Shown here piece after piece: positions 1-9,291 of a stretch of DNA of 64,000 bases. The notes under the pieces were generated by a model, which was given only the letters and a program-made list of their open reading frames with translations, had not been told where the DNA came from and did not search any database. How positions within the stretch are numbered: position 1 is the stretch's first letter; every line of letters begins with the position of its first letter. This DNA is from JABCYV01 sp963696025. GTDB lineage: Bacteria; Acidobacteriota; Terriglobia; Terriglobales; Acidobacteriaceae. The stretch spans positions 682,001 to 746,000 of the forward strand of contig CAVOII010000014.1 in NCBI GenBank assembly GCA_963696025.1. Reading direction: 5' to 3'. The translations under genes and the position numbers were made by a program.

Positions 1-954
1 GAGTCGTGTGCCGCCGCCCACTCGCAGCGGCACTACGACCACCGCCGCCTCTCGAAGGTGGTCCACGACAGAGGGGACGCGGCCCGTAACTTCGACCGAG
101 TCGGATGCCCACTTCTGCACTCTTCGGTCCGGGTTCCGTCCTACGATCCGGAAACGCGCTGCGGGCACTGCGGCTCGTACCGATGGCCAAATATCCCGGC
201 AGAAGTAATCGACCGCGTCGACATTCGGTTCCCAATCCATGGCGCCGACAAATATCACCAATGGCGAGCCTTCCGCAGCACTTGGTAAAGGGTGGAACTG
301 TTTCAAATCAACCCCGGTCGGCACCACCGTGATGCGCGAGGGATCCGTCCAGGCACTCATCAGTTCCCGGTCGTGCTCAGAGACGGCGATTACATGATGG
401 AACTTTCGGACCATCTCCCGCTCGTATCGCTGCATCTTGCGGAACTCGAATTCGTACATCCGCTTTTTCAGTGGATTTCCTTCTGTAGCCGCATGCCGCC
501 GCCAGATTTCGCTTTCCACATTGTGCTGGAACAAAATGACGGGGAGGTTAAGATCCACAGGAAAGTTCACCGCGGCATCGAGAAAATCGCAGATGGCAAC
601 ATCGTACTGCCCGGCCTGAAAACAGATTTTTAACCTTGCGCGCACGCGTGACGACCCAAACCGGCTCACTGCGTACGGCGGCCGCGCCGGAAAGCGCAAG
701 AGATAATCCAGGCTGCGGTTCAGTCCGGTTGCGTCGCGTTTTCCCGTGCAAACGCAAATCGCGCCCGGGAAATTATGAGCTAGCTCCTGCTCATAACTCG
801 CGTCACGCGTCCCTCCGTAGTATGAGAAGAATGTCATCTCGTGGCGTGACTTCAATTCCCGCGCAATGTTATAGGAACGGATGTTGCCGCCATTCTGCAC
901 CGGAAGGAGCTTGTCCGCCTTTACCCAAAGGATTTTCACGAGCCCTCGCGCCAT
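1..954 (-). CDS. Glycosyltransferase, GT4/GT1-like, 3' end cut by window edge
   Basis: Reading the minus strand from 954 gives an uninterrupted frame of 318 codons that leaves the window without a stop. It carries the hallmarks of a retaining GT-B glycosyltransferase: an N-terminal strand followed by LPVQNGGNIRSYN, then FQHNVESEIWRRH, HVIAVSEHDREL, VVPTGVDLKQF at the start of the second Rossmann domain and VPLRVGGGTRL just at the edge. The family is usually about 400 residues, so roughly 80 are missing. The start could be ATG at 954 or GTG at 939; the GTG has a GAGG Shine-Dalgarno at good spacing. It is the last visible gene of the minus-strand EPS arm, 127 bp after the GT2 gene. Probable role: adding a sugar to the lipid-linked EPS repeat unit. 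Substrate unknown. Confidence 0.85.
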   Translation of the reverse strand, partial: MARGLVKILWVKADKLLPVQNGGNIRSYNIARELKSRHEMTFFSYYGGTRDASYEQELAHNFPGAICVCTGKRDATGLNRSLDYLLRFPARPPYAVSRFGSSRVRARLKICFQAGQYDVAICDFLDAAVNFPVDLNLPVILFQHNVESEIWRRHAATEGNPLKKRMYEFEFRKMQRYEREMVRKFHHVIAVSEHDRELMSAWTDPSRITVVPTGVDLKQFHPLPSAAEGSPLVIFVGAMDWEPNVDAVDYFCRDIWPSVRAAVPAARFRIVGRNPDRRVQKWASDSVEVTGRVPSVVDHLREAAVVVVPLRVGGGTRL

Positions 955-1081
955 CTAAGAAAATACGGGCGACGCCCATCGGCGAGCGAGAACTGGCACC
1001 CGAAATCTTTAGCGTCATTGGCACACGGTCTAGCTTGTGTTAAATGCATCATGCGAGGTTGGGATTCTCCCGGCTCTGGCA

Positions 1082-2203
1082 CTAACGGCTCCATGCCGCC
1101 TTGCGTCCGGAAACGAAATTCGCAAAGGCGACAGCGGCTGCCATGTTCAGCAAAACAAACGTCAGTGCGGCATCCGCCATTCGCGCCACTGGCCCCATCT
1201 TCAACTGCGTCATCGCGAGCGCACTCAACCCGTAAATTAAGAGCTGTAGTCCGAGCGCGCCCCGATACGGTGCCTGGGGTAACAGAAAGGACGTCACGAG
1301 AGCTACGGCCAAGGCAAAGGGAACGACCAGTCTCAGTAGTTTGTGACTCACAAATTGGAAACGTATGGGATTGTCGCTGGTCAACAGCCACGGCGCCAGC
1401 TGAAGCAGCTGATAGTTGCCACTTAGAGTCCGTACTTTACGCGCGAATTCCCGGTCCTTTCCCAGATCCGGCTGGTCCCAGGCTTTGGCGCGCGGATCGA
1501 ACACCACTCGCGCTCCCTGCCGGACCACGTGCATTGGAATGTAAACGTCGTCGAGAATGGTATCCTCAGGCAGGCGAACCAGCAGCTGACGCCGCACAGC
1601 ATAGATCGCTCCCGTGGCTCCGACCACCGATCCCGAGGTTGCTTCCCACTCGCGAATCTTCTTCTCGATTCTCCAATACAGGCCCATGCCTCTGACTGTT
1701 TCTCCGCTATCGGGATCGCCCAGCATCAATTCACCGCTGGCGCACCCGACCGTCGCGTCCGCAAAGTTCTCCAGCAGCAGACGAAGGGCGTCTGATTCAA
1801 GTTTCTGCCGCGCGTCCGTAAAAACGATGATGTCACCGCGGGCAATCGCAATAGCGTCGTTCAGCCCCGCGGCCTTGCCTCGTGACGGTGCGGCGAAGAC
1901 GGCACGAACTCGCGGAATTTTTGCGTACTGCGAGAGGATTTCATTGGTGCCATCCGTCGACCCGTCTGAGGCCACGACAATCTCGACCAGATCCCCGGGA
2001 TAGTTCAAGTCCAGCAAATTCCGCAACTTGTTTTCCAGGGCCGTCGCCTCGTTGCGCACCACCATGACAATGGAGATGGCAGGCGTGTAGGCGCTTCTGC
2101 TGACGGGTCGCGGTCGCCAGCGGCTCCGGACCCACAGCCAGCCAGCATAGCCGAAATAGGCATAAATAATGAGGCAGGACGCTCCCCAGAAGATCCACTT
2201 CAT
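1082..2203 (-). CDS. Family 2 glycosyltransferase, membrane-anchored
   Basis: A 373-residue processive-type GT2 protein. One N-terminal membrane segment (about residues 4-25) precedes the GT-A fold: SIVMVVRNEA, the nucleotide-binding ASDGSTDGT (Asp80), the DXD-like VFTDARQ (Asp130) and the acceptor-side ILDDVYIP (Asp218/219). Several hydrophobic helices close the C terminus, as in cellulose/chitin-synthase-like enzymes. ATG at 2203 was chosen because it overlaps the upstream sugar-transferase stop in an ATGA, typical of translational coupling; the frame is open much further upstream but that part is the shadow of the neighbour. Inferred role: extension of the EPS repeat unit at the inner membrane. 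Confidence 0.9.
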   Translation of the reverse strand: MKWIFWGASCLIIYAYFGYAGWLWVRSRWRPRPVSRSAYTPAISIVMVVRNEATALENKLRNLLDLNYPGDLVEIVVASDGSTDGTNEILSQYAKIPRVRAVFAAPSRGKAAGLNDAIAIARGDIIVFTDARQKLESDALRLLLENFADATVGCASGELMLGDPDSGETVRGMGLYWRIEKKIREWEATSGSVVGATGAIYAVRRQLLVRLPEDTILDDVYIPMHVVRQGARVVFDPRAKAWDQPDLGKDREFARKVRTLSGNYQLLQLAPWLLTSDNPIRFQFVSHKLLRLVVPFALAVALVTSFLLPQAPYRGALGLQLLIYGLSALAMTQLKMGPVARMADAALTFVLLNMAAAVAFANFVSGRKAAWSR

Positions 2204-3573
2204 TGCGCGCCTCGCCCCAGCAAAACGATCTTGATGGTTTGGAACATAATCAGCAGATCCAAACCGATGGACGCATTCTTGATGTAGAACAGGTCGTACT
2301 GGAGCTTTTCTTTGGCGTCTTCCAGCGTGTTGCCGTACTTGTAGCGGACCTGCGCCCAACCGGTGATGCCCGGGCGCACCACGTGGCGCACACCATAGAA
2401 GGGGATCTCTTTGCTGAGCCACTCCACGAATTCGGGGCGCTCGGGGCGCGGGCCAACAAATTGCATGTCGCCCTTCAACACGCACCATAGTTGAGGAATC
2501 TCATCCAGCCGCGAACTGCGCAGGAACCTGCCAACGCGGGTGATGCGCGGATCATCATCCAGTGCCCAGGTGGCGCCCGTATCCGCCTCAGCGTCAGGAC
2601 GCATCGTGCGAAACTTGAAGCAGTAAAAGTGCACGCCCTGGCGACCCACGCGCTTCTGCTTGTAAAGCACCGGGCCAGGTGAGTCCAACTTGATGGCAAG
2701 AATGATAAAGGGGAGAAGTGGCAGCGTGAGCAGCAACCCAATGAACGCCACGCCAAAATTCAGCCCCCGCCGCAGTAACCTGAAAACACTGCTGTAACGG
2801 AACCCTTTAGCAAAGATGATCCAACTAGGATAAAGCTGCTCGACTTCGATTCTTCCGGTAATCTTTTCGAGCCAGGACGTGGCTTCTTCAATGTGGACTC
2901 CCTGCAACCTCAGTTGCAGGAGCTCCGCCATGGGCATCGCCTCCCGGCGGTCTTGCATGGCCACAATCACACGGTGGACAGAGGTTTGGGCCACTTGTTC
3001 CATCAAATGGGAAGCCACTGCCTCGCGCGTCGGCGCGCCCTCTACGTTCCCACTCCAGCCCACAACTTCGATACCCATCTGCCGGCCCAGGCGCAATCCT
3101 TTTACCAGGCGCTGTGCGCGGTCCCCGGTGCCGAGCACATATACCTTCTCCCGTAGGTATGGACGCTGCACCAGCCAGGCGTAAGCGCTGCGCCAGCCGA
3201 ACAGCGCGAAGGTGAGGATGATCAATCCGATGTGCGGGGAGCCTCTCCATAGCAGGGTCCTCGGAAAGATAGATCCCACGCCCGCCATGGCCAGCGCCAC
3301 CAGTCCGAGTACCAATAGCAGGCGGAAAACCTGTTCCCATTTGGCGTTGAAGCTGGCTGGGTCGTACAGATCAAACCAGTGGGAAAGCACCATCACAACA
3401 ACCGTCACCGCCAGGATTTTGTAGTATCCGTACTCGTAATTGAGCACCAGATAACTGTCTTCGCCTGATTGGCGCCACACCGCCAGCAGGAACGAAGTCC
3501 AAATGACAAGGGCCTCCCCCGCCAACAGGACCAAAGTGCGGATCGGGTAATAGACATTGAAAAGCCGAATCAC
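2200..3573 (-). CDS. Polyprenyl-phosphate sugar-1-phosphate transferase, exosortase-EPS type
   Basis: A 457-residue initiating glycosyl-phosphotransferase that would load the first sugar phosphate onto undecaprenyl phosphate. The N terminus has about four to five membrane helices (residues 10-150), then a CoA-binding-like Rossmann region (KVYVLGTGDRAQRL), a membrane hairpin near residue 280 and the catalytic sugar-transferase domain: PGPVLYKQKRVG, FKFRTMRPDAE, SRLDEIPQLW, DMQFVGPRPERPEFV and RPGITGWAQVRYKYG. The C terminus IKIVLLGRGAQ is characteristic of the TIGR03013-like subgroup found with exosortases. Three bases separate it from the kinase gene upstream and it overlaps the GT2 gene by 4 bp. 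Confidence 0.94.
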   Translation of the reverse strand: MIRLFNVYYPIRTLVLLAGEALVIWTSFLLAVWRQSGEDSYLVLNYEYGYYKILAVTVVVMVLSHWFDLYDPASFNAKWEQVFRLLLVLGLVALAMAGVGSIFPRTLLWRGSPHIGLIILTFALFGWRSAYAWLVQRPYLREKVYVLGTGDRAQRLVKGLRLGRQMGIEVVGWSGNVEGAPTREAVASHLMEQVAQTSVHRVIVAMQDRREAMPMAELLQLRLQGVHIEEATSWLEKITGRIEVEQLYPSWIIFAKGFRYSSVFRLLRRGLNFGVAFIGLLLTLPLLPFIILAIKLDSPGPVLYKQKRVGRQGVHFYCFKFRTMRPDAEADTGATWALDDDPRITRVGRFLRSSRLDEIPQLWCVLKGDMQFVGPRPERPEFVEWLSKEIPFYGVRHVVRPGITGWAQVRYKYGNTLEDAKEKLQYDLFYIKNASIGLDLLIMFQTIKIVLLGRGAQ

Positions 3574-3576
3574 GTT

Positions 3577-4509
3577 CTACCTCGCGGCCTCTCCCTTGCC
3601 GTTGGGCCGTCCATACGCGCTGTAGTAATACTGGGTATAAGACGAGCCGGCGGCGATGCCGTTCAGTACCACGCCCACCACATGGTCTGCGCGAAACTCT
3701 TGTCTGGCTTTGCGCGCGATGTCAAATGGTGTGGCATTGGAGCGCACCACCATCAAGACACCATCGCAATAGTTGGCCAGCAACCCCGCGTCCGACACCG
3801 GAACCGCAGGGGGCGAATCAATGATTATCCAGTCGAACAGCGGCTCCAAACGGTTCAGTAGAAATTTCAGGCGCCCGTTCGCCACAAGTTCCGCGGGACT
3901 TGACACCGACCGTCCGCTCGGGATGAAGAACAGGTTCTCCATGGGACCTCGTTGCATGACCGCAAATTCATCAACTTCGCCCAACAGGTATTCCGCAAGG
4001 CCGGGGGTGGAAGATGTTCCCAACGCCTGGTGCAGTCTGGCGCCCCGCAGATCAGCGTCGATCAAAAGCGCCCTCCTGCCATGTTGGCGCACCATCACTT
4101 GCGACAGGTTTGCAGCCACGAAAGACTTGCCTTCCTTAGGCAGAGCGCTGGTCACTAGCAGCTTCCGCAGTGACTGCTTCTCCCGCATCTGGTAAAGGCG
4201 CGAGCGCAGCGTGCGGAATTCCTCGGTGCCGTACGCCTGTTGTTCCGCGTTGAAGAACAGCATGGTCTTCGCGTCCGGCGACCAATTCACCGGGGGGCAG
4301 CGCGCAAGCAGGGTATCGAAGGTAAAGGATGCCCCAAACGACGGCATCGGCGGCGCCCCCGGCGACGGAGGAAATGGAGGATTCTGCGCCATCGGCGGCG
4401 GCAGCTCGGACGAGGCAATCTCCACAGCCTGTACCGCTTCAGCCTGACCTCCCTGGGAAGTAGCTCGTTGCTCTTCCGCTTTTTTCAGGGCTTCGTGAAT
4501 ACGACTCAT
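3577..4509 (-). CDS. Tyrosine-protein autokinase (CpsD/CapB-like, exosortase-associated)
   Basis: A 310-residue bacterial tyrosine kinase. Residues 1-20 (MSRIHEALKKAEEQR) are the usual start of this exosortase-linked group. The kinase core has Walker A in SALPKEGKSFVAANL, Walker A' LLIDADLRGARLH and Walker B WIIIDSPPAVPVSDA. The C terminus is Tyr-rich (YTQYYYSAYG), the expected autophosphorylation cluster. A Pro-rich linker lies near residues 35-55. It lacks the membrane domain, which is supplied by the separate Wzz-like protein three genes upstream. Its phosphorylation cycle probably controls EPS polymerisation. It overlaps the preceding ATPase gene by 4 bp, so the two are co-translated. Confidence 0.93.
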   Translation of the reverse strand: MSRIHEALKKAEEQRATSQGGQAEAVQAVEIASSELPPPMAQNPPFPPSPGAPPMPSFGASFTFDTLLARCPPVNWSPDAKTMLFFNAEQQAYGTEEFRTLRSRLYQMREKQSLRKLLVTSALPKEGKSFVAANLSQVMVRQHGRRALLIDADLRGARLHQALGTSSTPGLAEYLLGEVDEFAVMQRGPMENLFFIPSGRSVSSPAELVANGRLKFLLNRLEPLFDWIIIDSPPAVPVSDAGLLANYCDGVLMVVRSNATPFDIARKARQEFRADHVVGVVLNGIAAGSSYTQYYYSAYGRPNGKGEAAR

Positions 4510-5480
4510 AGTTTCCTTTCCTTGGGGAGGTCTTGTTCCGACTCGCGTAAGCGGTCGGCGAGAGTGGTCAGAATTCGCAAGGCTTCGATCAAATCAAATT
4601 TCTCCGCTGCCGCGGTGTTTGACGGCGCGGTGGGCCTCGGCGGCGTGGTCACGGCTTGCGAAGTAGTGTTGTCGCCCAGATCAAAGTCGCGGGCAACCGC
4701 ATCGACCACGTTGGTGGTTACCACTTTGTGCTGGTCCACGAACGCGCTAACTAAACAGTGCTCACAGATCAGGTTTACCACCCGGGGAATGCCGCTGGAA
4801 TAGCGATGAACCGCAAGCAAGGAATCGGGATCAAATATCTGCTGCCCGTTCGATCCCGCGATGCGCAGGCGCTGCGCAACGTAGGCTTTGGTCTCCTCCA
4901 GCGAGAGCGGATGGGTTTTGGCTCGCAGCGTCAGTCTCTGGCGCAACTGCCGTAAATGCGGCTGCTTCAATCTCTGTTCCAGTTCGGGCTGGCCCACCAG
5001 CACAATTTGCAGCAGTTTCTCCGTAAAGGTCTCCAGGTTGGTCATCATGCGAATCTCTTCCAGTACTTCGTCGGAGAGATTCTGTGCTTCATCCACGATC
5101 AGCACCGCGGTTTCGCCCGCCCGATAACGGTCCAGCAGCCAGTTGTACAACTTCATTAAGACCTGGCTCTTGGACCTGGACTCGGGCGGAATTCCGAAAT
5201 CCGCCATCATGTAGTCTAAAAACTGAGGCACGTTCATCCGCGAGTTAAAGATGAACGCGGTCGCGACCTGTTGCATACGCAGCCACTCGAGCAGCTTATT
5301 GATGAGCGTGGTCTTGCCAGTCCCCACTTCGCCAGTCAGCAATACAAACCCCTTGCGGCTCTGGATGCCGTAGGTCAGGCATGCCAGCGCCTCCTCCGTG
5401 TGCCGCGTCAGAAACAGGTAACGCGGGTCAGGATTTACGTTGAACGGGTTAGCTCGAAGTCCAAAGAATTCCTTGTACAT
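4506..5480 (-). CDS. ExeA/GspA-like AAA ATPase of exosortase-EPS loci
   Basis: A 324-residue AAA ATPase beginning MYKEFFGLRANPFNV, the signature N terminus of the TIGR03015-like group that accompanies exosortase systems. Walker A is LLTGEVGTGKTTL (about residue 48), Walker B AVLIVDEAQNL, sensor 1 near VLVGQPELEQRL, and an arginine-rich region RQLRQRLTLRA. The C-terminal 60 residues are low-complexity and Pro-rich. Relatives energise secretion or assembly machines, so it may drive assembly of the EPS export apparatus; this is inference from the ExeA family. It sits 6 bp after the chain-length gene. Confidence 0.92.
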   Translation of the reverse strand: MYKEFFGLRANPFNVNPDPRYLFLTRHTEEALACLTYGIQSRKGFVLLTGEVGTGKTTLINKLLEWLRMQQVATAFIFNSRMNVPQFLDYMMADFGIPPESRSKSQVLMKLYNWLLDRYRAGETAVLIVDEAQNLSDEVLEEIRMMTNLETFTEKLLQIVLVGQPELEQRLKQPHLRQLRQRLTLRAKTHPLSLEETKAYVAQRLRIAGSNGQQIFDPDSLLAVHRYSSGIPRVVNLICEHCLVSAFVDQHKVVTTNVVDAVARDFDLGDNTTSQAVTTPPRPTAPSNTAAAEKFDLIEALRILTTLADRLRESEQDLPKERKL

Positions 5481-5486
5481 TGACCG

Positions 5487-7049
5487 CTAAACCTCTACCG
5501 TGTGTTTCTTCTCATCAGCCGACGTCCTGGAGCGGCCGTACTCTCTCCCGTCGCTGCTCCGGCCCTTGGCATCGGAACCGATCCACGGCATTGACACCAG
5601 CATCGGAAGTTCCAGCGCCGCCATGACGTCTTGTTCGTCGCGGATGGACTTGTCGCGCAACTCCAGCCACATCGCCAGGCCCATGCCGAGAGCCAGTCCA
5701 GCGCCCAGTCCTCCGGCGGCGAACATCCACCGCACCGGGAAGCTTGGGGTCTCGGGAAGGTTAGCCGGATTCAGCAGTCTCATCAGCTCCCCGCGCTGCT
5801 GCCGCTCCATATCGGTTTGCATTTCTGATTCGCTCTTCTTTGCCAACAGCTCGTTGTAGAACTTCTGCGCGGTTTCGTAGTCTCGGGTCAACGCCTTGTA
5901 TTGCTCTTCTACTCCGGGGCTGAGTGCCACGCGTCCCTGGTAGGACTGGATTTGACCCTGCAAGCGCTTCTGGTCGCGTGAGGCTTGAGCAATCGTCTCA
6001 TCGTACTGGTGAATCAGAAGACGCAATTTCTGGATCTCAGCCGTTTCCTCTCCATTTGTCTTGTCCGCGGCAGTATCCTGGCTGTCGTCCGTTCCGGAAT
6101 CGACCTGTTTCAATTTGCGCTTGACCTCCGCAATATCGTTCTTGGTCTTCACCACGTCGGGATAGTCATCGGTGTAACGAGCTTGCAGCGTGATCAACTG
6201 GCTTTGCAGGGCGGCCAATTGCTGCCGCAGAGTTTGCGGATTGCTCGCTGTCTGCGAGGATTTCCATGCGGTCAACTGCTGCTGCAGCAGAGATTCGGTA
6301 TAGGCCTTATCTTGCTGGGCGCGGTTCAAAGCCTGGGTGTTCGCGTCCAATTGCGAGTTCAGTCCCATCAGGATCTTGAGATTGCTGTCCTCGTCGCCGG
6401 GCAACTGGCCCACGTACTGCCGCTTGAAGGCGGCCAACTTGCTATCCTGGTCGTCCAGTTCATGTTTGGCCTGGTCGAGTTGCCGGTTAAGAAACTCGGT
6501 AGTGTTCTCGGCCACCGCGGTTCGAGCCGTAACGTTCTCTGACAGCAACATGGAGGTTAGTTCTGTGCAAATCTGCTGGGCTTCGCGAGGGTTGTTGGCA
6601 GTGAAATTCACGTAAAATCCGGGAACGTCGGAGTGCTGCTGTCCCGGCTTTTTCTTGACGGACGACCCACCGGTAGTGACTCCGGGCTCCACCGGCTGAA
6701 TATCGATATTGGTGCGAATGAGCTCGACCGCGTCGTCTACGGCCGTGCCACTCTTCGCCAGCCCCAGGCGCTCGATCATGGGTTGCAGCTTGCTGCGGGT
6801 CAACACTTGCTGCTCCATGGTGGCAATGCGCTGGGTGAGGTCTTCGGTCACTACCGGCGCCACATAACCTTCCGGAACTTTCTGCCCTTCCACCAGAATG
6901 GTGGCTTGCGAGGTGTACTTGGGAGAAAATGCAAAGGAGATTCCAAAGCCCACCAAGGGAGCGACGAGAGCGGGGACCAGAAGCACCTTCAGTCGCCGGC
7001 GCAACATCGCCAGGTAATCGTCCATGGATAATTCGCGGTTTTCAATCAT
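5487..7049 (-). CDS. Wzz-type polysaccharide chain-length determinant
   Basis: About 520 residues with the Wzz/PCP plan: an N-terminal helix (VLLVPALVAPLVGFGISFAF) after SMDDYLAMLRRR, a long periplasmic coiled coil (about residues 180-410, many heptads such as LDQAKHELDDQDSKLAAFK), and a second membrane helix MFAAGGLGAGLALGMGLAMW preceded by the Pro-rich ANLPETPSFPVRW motif. It lacks a kinase domain; the autokinase is the separate gene downstream. The ATG at 7049 is preferred because GGAG lies 6 bases upstream; a GTG at 7070 is in frame but has a poor ribosome site. It sets EPS chain length together with the kinase. Confidence 0.92.
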   Translation of the reverse strand: MIENRELSMDDYLAMLRRRLKVLLVPALVAPLVGFGISFAFSPKYTSQATILVEGQKVPEGYVAPVVTEDLTQRIATMEQQVLTRSKLQPMIERLGLAKSGTAVDDAVELIRTNIDIQPVEPGVTTGGSSVKKKPGQQHSDVPGFYVNFTANNPREAQQICTELTSMLLSENVTARTAVAENTTEFLNRQLDQAKHELDDQDSKLAAFKRQYVGQLPGDEDSNLKILMGLNSQLDANTQALNRAQQDKAYTESLLQQQLTAWKSSQTASNPQTLRQQLAALQSQLITLQARYTDDYPDVVKTKNDIAEVKRKLKQVDSGTDDSQDTAADKTNGEETAEIQKLRLLIHQYDETIAQASRDQKRLQGQIQSYQGRVALSPGVEEQYKALTRDYETAQKFYNELLAKKSESEMQTDMERQQRGELMRLLNPANLPETPSFPVRWMFAAGGLGAGLALGMGLAMWLELRDKSIRDEQDVMAALELPMLVSMPWIGSDAKGRSSDGREYGRSRTSADEKKHTVEV

Positions 7050-7091
7050 TCCATTCTCCGTTCCAGCCACCTCTCACGGATGGCTTCAAAA

Positions 7092-8618
7092 TCAGTCAAG
7101 CCGGATTGGGCGCGGATGCCAGTCCAAACCCGCAGTGGCTGCTTGCCGTTGCGACGAGCGAATGCACGAACCACCCGCCATGCCACAGAACGAGCTGTCA
7201 AATCGGAGATCGTTATATTGGTAGCTGATAAAGAAATCGAAATTCCGCCCTAACCTGCGATGGGCGCTACCACCACCATAGAAGTAACCGTATGAATTCG
7301 ATGTCGTAACTCCAGTTCCACTCAGCGACACACACGAAGAAATATTCGTCGGCTGCGTATTTGTTTGACAGTTCTGGAGTCGGCTATTATGGGCGTAACC
7401 GACGTCGACCGTGGCATCCCACTGCCGGCTCAACGGTTCGGATAGAGAAATTCGCGCGATATCACTCTTGGCCCCCAGGAAGATCCCAGAGCCGCTGGTG
7501 GTGTAGCGACTGTATGACAGGTTCGCCTCGCCCCTTCGCAAGCGATAGCGCAAGGATGCCCGGCCGCTGGCTGTCACCTGCGTATTATTTGCGGACGTCC
7601 CACCGCTGAGGACAATGAGCTCCGGCCCTCCGCCCAGGGTCAAGTCCATCCGGCCAGAAATACGATGACCGTAAAGAATTTGCCAAAGGTGTGCAGTAAA
7701 GTCGCCGGAGAGCTGTTCCGGATACTGAAAGTGTTGAAATCCATACAGCACGCCGAGCTGGTCGTGCCGGCTTACCTGGTAGTTGTAAGCGGCCTGCGCC
7801 GAAATCTGATGACTATCAATTAATGCCAGCGTAGTAGGCACGCCGTTGATTACCTGGGTCGTGTCCTCAGTGAAATGAGTCAGACTGTAGGAACCCGCCA
7901 GAGTAACCGAGGAGCGTGGACTTAGAGCCTGGATGCCTTCCACCAGCGCCACATTCGTAATGCGTGATGCTTGCCCTAAAGTGCCAAATGTTCCTCCGCC
8001 AAAAAATCCTCCGGAGCCAAAACCACCTCCCGACAGTCCGCTGCCCGGTCCAGTGAAGGGAAGCCCGGTATCGTAGGCGCCTGCTCCTCCGAATGTGCCG
8101 TATCCAAACGAGCCTTCCGGCAGATAGCTGAAGGCATCGCGGATTGAAAGCTGACCGGTGCGCCAGGCAATTCGCTGGTAGGCCTCCAACTGCTGAACCA
8201 GCGTGTTGCCGCGACCGTTACCGCTGAAGTACGCGTCACCGCCCAGGTAGTTCACCGCGGTGGCGTACTTGCTCCAAAGCCGCTCCAGGGTCAAGGTGCC
8301 GAAGCCGCGAGTCACTCCATTGACTGCTGTATGCCCGAGCGAATTGCCGATGTTGGTATCCACCGACTGACTGACTGTCACGCCCGGCAGGAGGAAACTG
8401 CGAGCCGCAAGCCGCGGCTCGAGGGACGGTTGGTCTAGTCCGGAAATGGGAGGATTCTCCTCCAACTGCGTAGAGAGTGAAACTGGTCCGATCGCGGGGG
8501 CCGGTTCGGTCCTGGTTTGGGCATCACTACCGGAAGGCGCGACTCCGCTGTTGTCCTGCGCCCAACCCAGTGCGAGCGCCAGAAACAAAACTACCAAGAT
8601 AGAGTGCCGCTTTTTCAT
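7092..8618 (-). CDS. Outer-membrane beta-barrel protein of the EPS locus
   Basis: A 508-residue secreted protein. Signal peptide MKKRHSILVVLFLALALGWAQ, then a low-complexity stretch and a beta-rich body with alternating aromatic strands ending RPIRLD. A Gly/Phe-rich segment near residue 195 (GGGFGSGGFFGGGTFG) may be a loop. Its position between the export protein and the chain-length gene matches the outer-membrane barrel commonly found in exosortase-EPS loci. The start at ATG 8618 has GAGGAA seven bases upstream; an in-frame ATG 21 bases earlier lies closer to the neighbour and has a weaker site. It may form or support the EPS outer-membrane exit; function is inferred from context only. Confidence 0.8.
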   Translation of the reverse strand: MKKRHSILVVLFLALALGWAQDNSGVAPSGSDAQTRTEPAPAIGPVSLSTQLEENPPISGLDQPSLEPRLAARSFLLPGVTVSQSVDTNIGNSLGHTAVNGVTRGFGTLTLERLWSKYATAVNYLGGDAYFSGNGRGNTLVQQLEAYQRIAWRTGQLSIRDAFSYLPEGSFGYGTFGGAGAYDTGLPFTGPGSGLSGGGFGSGGFFGGGTFGTLGQASRITNVALVEGIQALSPRSSVTLAGSYSLTHFTEDTTQVINGVPTTLALIDSHQISAQAAYNYQVSRHDQLGVLYGFQHFQYPEQLSGDFTAHLWQILYGHRISGRMDLTLGGGPELIVLSGGTSANNTQVTASGRASLRYRLRRGEANLSYSRYTTSGSGIFLGAKSDIARISLSEPLSRQWDATVDVGYAHNSRLQNCQTNTQPTNISSCVSLSGTGVTTSNSYGYFYGGGSAHRRLGRNFDFFISYQYNDLRFDSSFCGMAGGSCIRSSQRQAATAGLDWHPRPIRLD

Positions 8619-8628
8619 CAATGGTTCC

Positions 8629-9276
8629 TCAGGGGACAACGATGGTATCTCCAGGTTTCAACAGGATGTTTTGCCCCATCGCGTCGCCTTTGACCAACTG
8701 CTTATAGTTCACCACGATCTTCTGCTGCTTGCCGTTTTGCGCGCGTAGCACGTAAATTCCTTTAGTGTTCGCGAACTGTGTGAAGCCGGCGTTGGCCAAG
8801 GCCTGTAGCACAGTCATATTGGGCAGCAATGGCTGGGCCCCTGTGTGCAGAACTTCCCCCGTGACGTAATAGCGCTGGCTGTTCATCTGAGTAACCACGA
8901 CGGTAACCCGCGGGTCAGCCAGGTATTTCTTGAGCTTATTGGTGAGTGAGGTCGCCAATTGCATTGGCGTGAGCCCCGCCGCCTGCACGTCGTTCAATAA
9001 AGGCAGCGAAATCATGCCATCCGAGCGCACCGGAAGTGTGGCGGTCAGGTCGGACTCTTTCCAGACGTCGATGTGCAAGGTATCGTCAGCGCCAATGATG
9101 TACGTTGCCCCCGCAACCGGCCCCGCAGCCGATGGATCGGAAGCAGCGGCCGAATTGTCTTTTCCCTTGGCTTCCTTGGCCTTAGTGTCTGCTTTGGCGT
9201 CGTCCTGCGCCCAAGCAGCGGCGGCGGCCGACAAACCGAGCAACAGCACCATTGTGACTGTAACCTTCCCCTTCAT
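8629..9276 (-). CDS. Polysaccharide export protein, Wza-like (PES/SLBB)
   Basis: A 215-residue periplasmic export protein. Signal peptide MKGKVTVTMVLLLGLSAAAAAWAQ, an acidic-Lys/Ala linker, then the poly_export domain (YIIGADDTLHIDVWKE, PVRSDGMISLPLLNDVQAAGLTP written in parts) and an SLBB-like domain (YYVTGEVLHTGAQPL, LKPGDTIVVP at the C terminus). It has no lipobox cysteine, unlike Wza, and ends right after the last beta-grasp strand without a C-terminal helix, as in the short exosortase-associated export proteins. First structural gene of the minus-strand EPS arm, 15 bp after the regulator. Confidence 0.92.
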   Translation of the reverse strand: MKGKVTVTMVLLLGLSAAAAAWAQDDAKADTKAKEAKGKDNSAAASDPSAAGPVAGATYIIGADDTLHIDVWKESDLTATLPVRSDGMISLPLLNDVQAAGLTPMQLATSLTNKLKKYLADPRVTVVVTQMNSQRYYVTGEVLHTGAQPLLPNMTVLQALANAGFTQFANTKGIYVLRAQNGKQQKIVVNYKQLVKGDAMGQNILLKPGDTIVVP

Positions 9277-9291
9277 CGCATCTCCTGATCG

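Noticed and set aside
292..633. Plus-strand frame at the left edge
   Set aside because: It is the antisense shadow of a clear glycosyltransferase on the minus strand.
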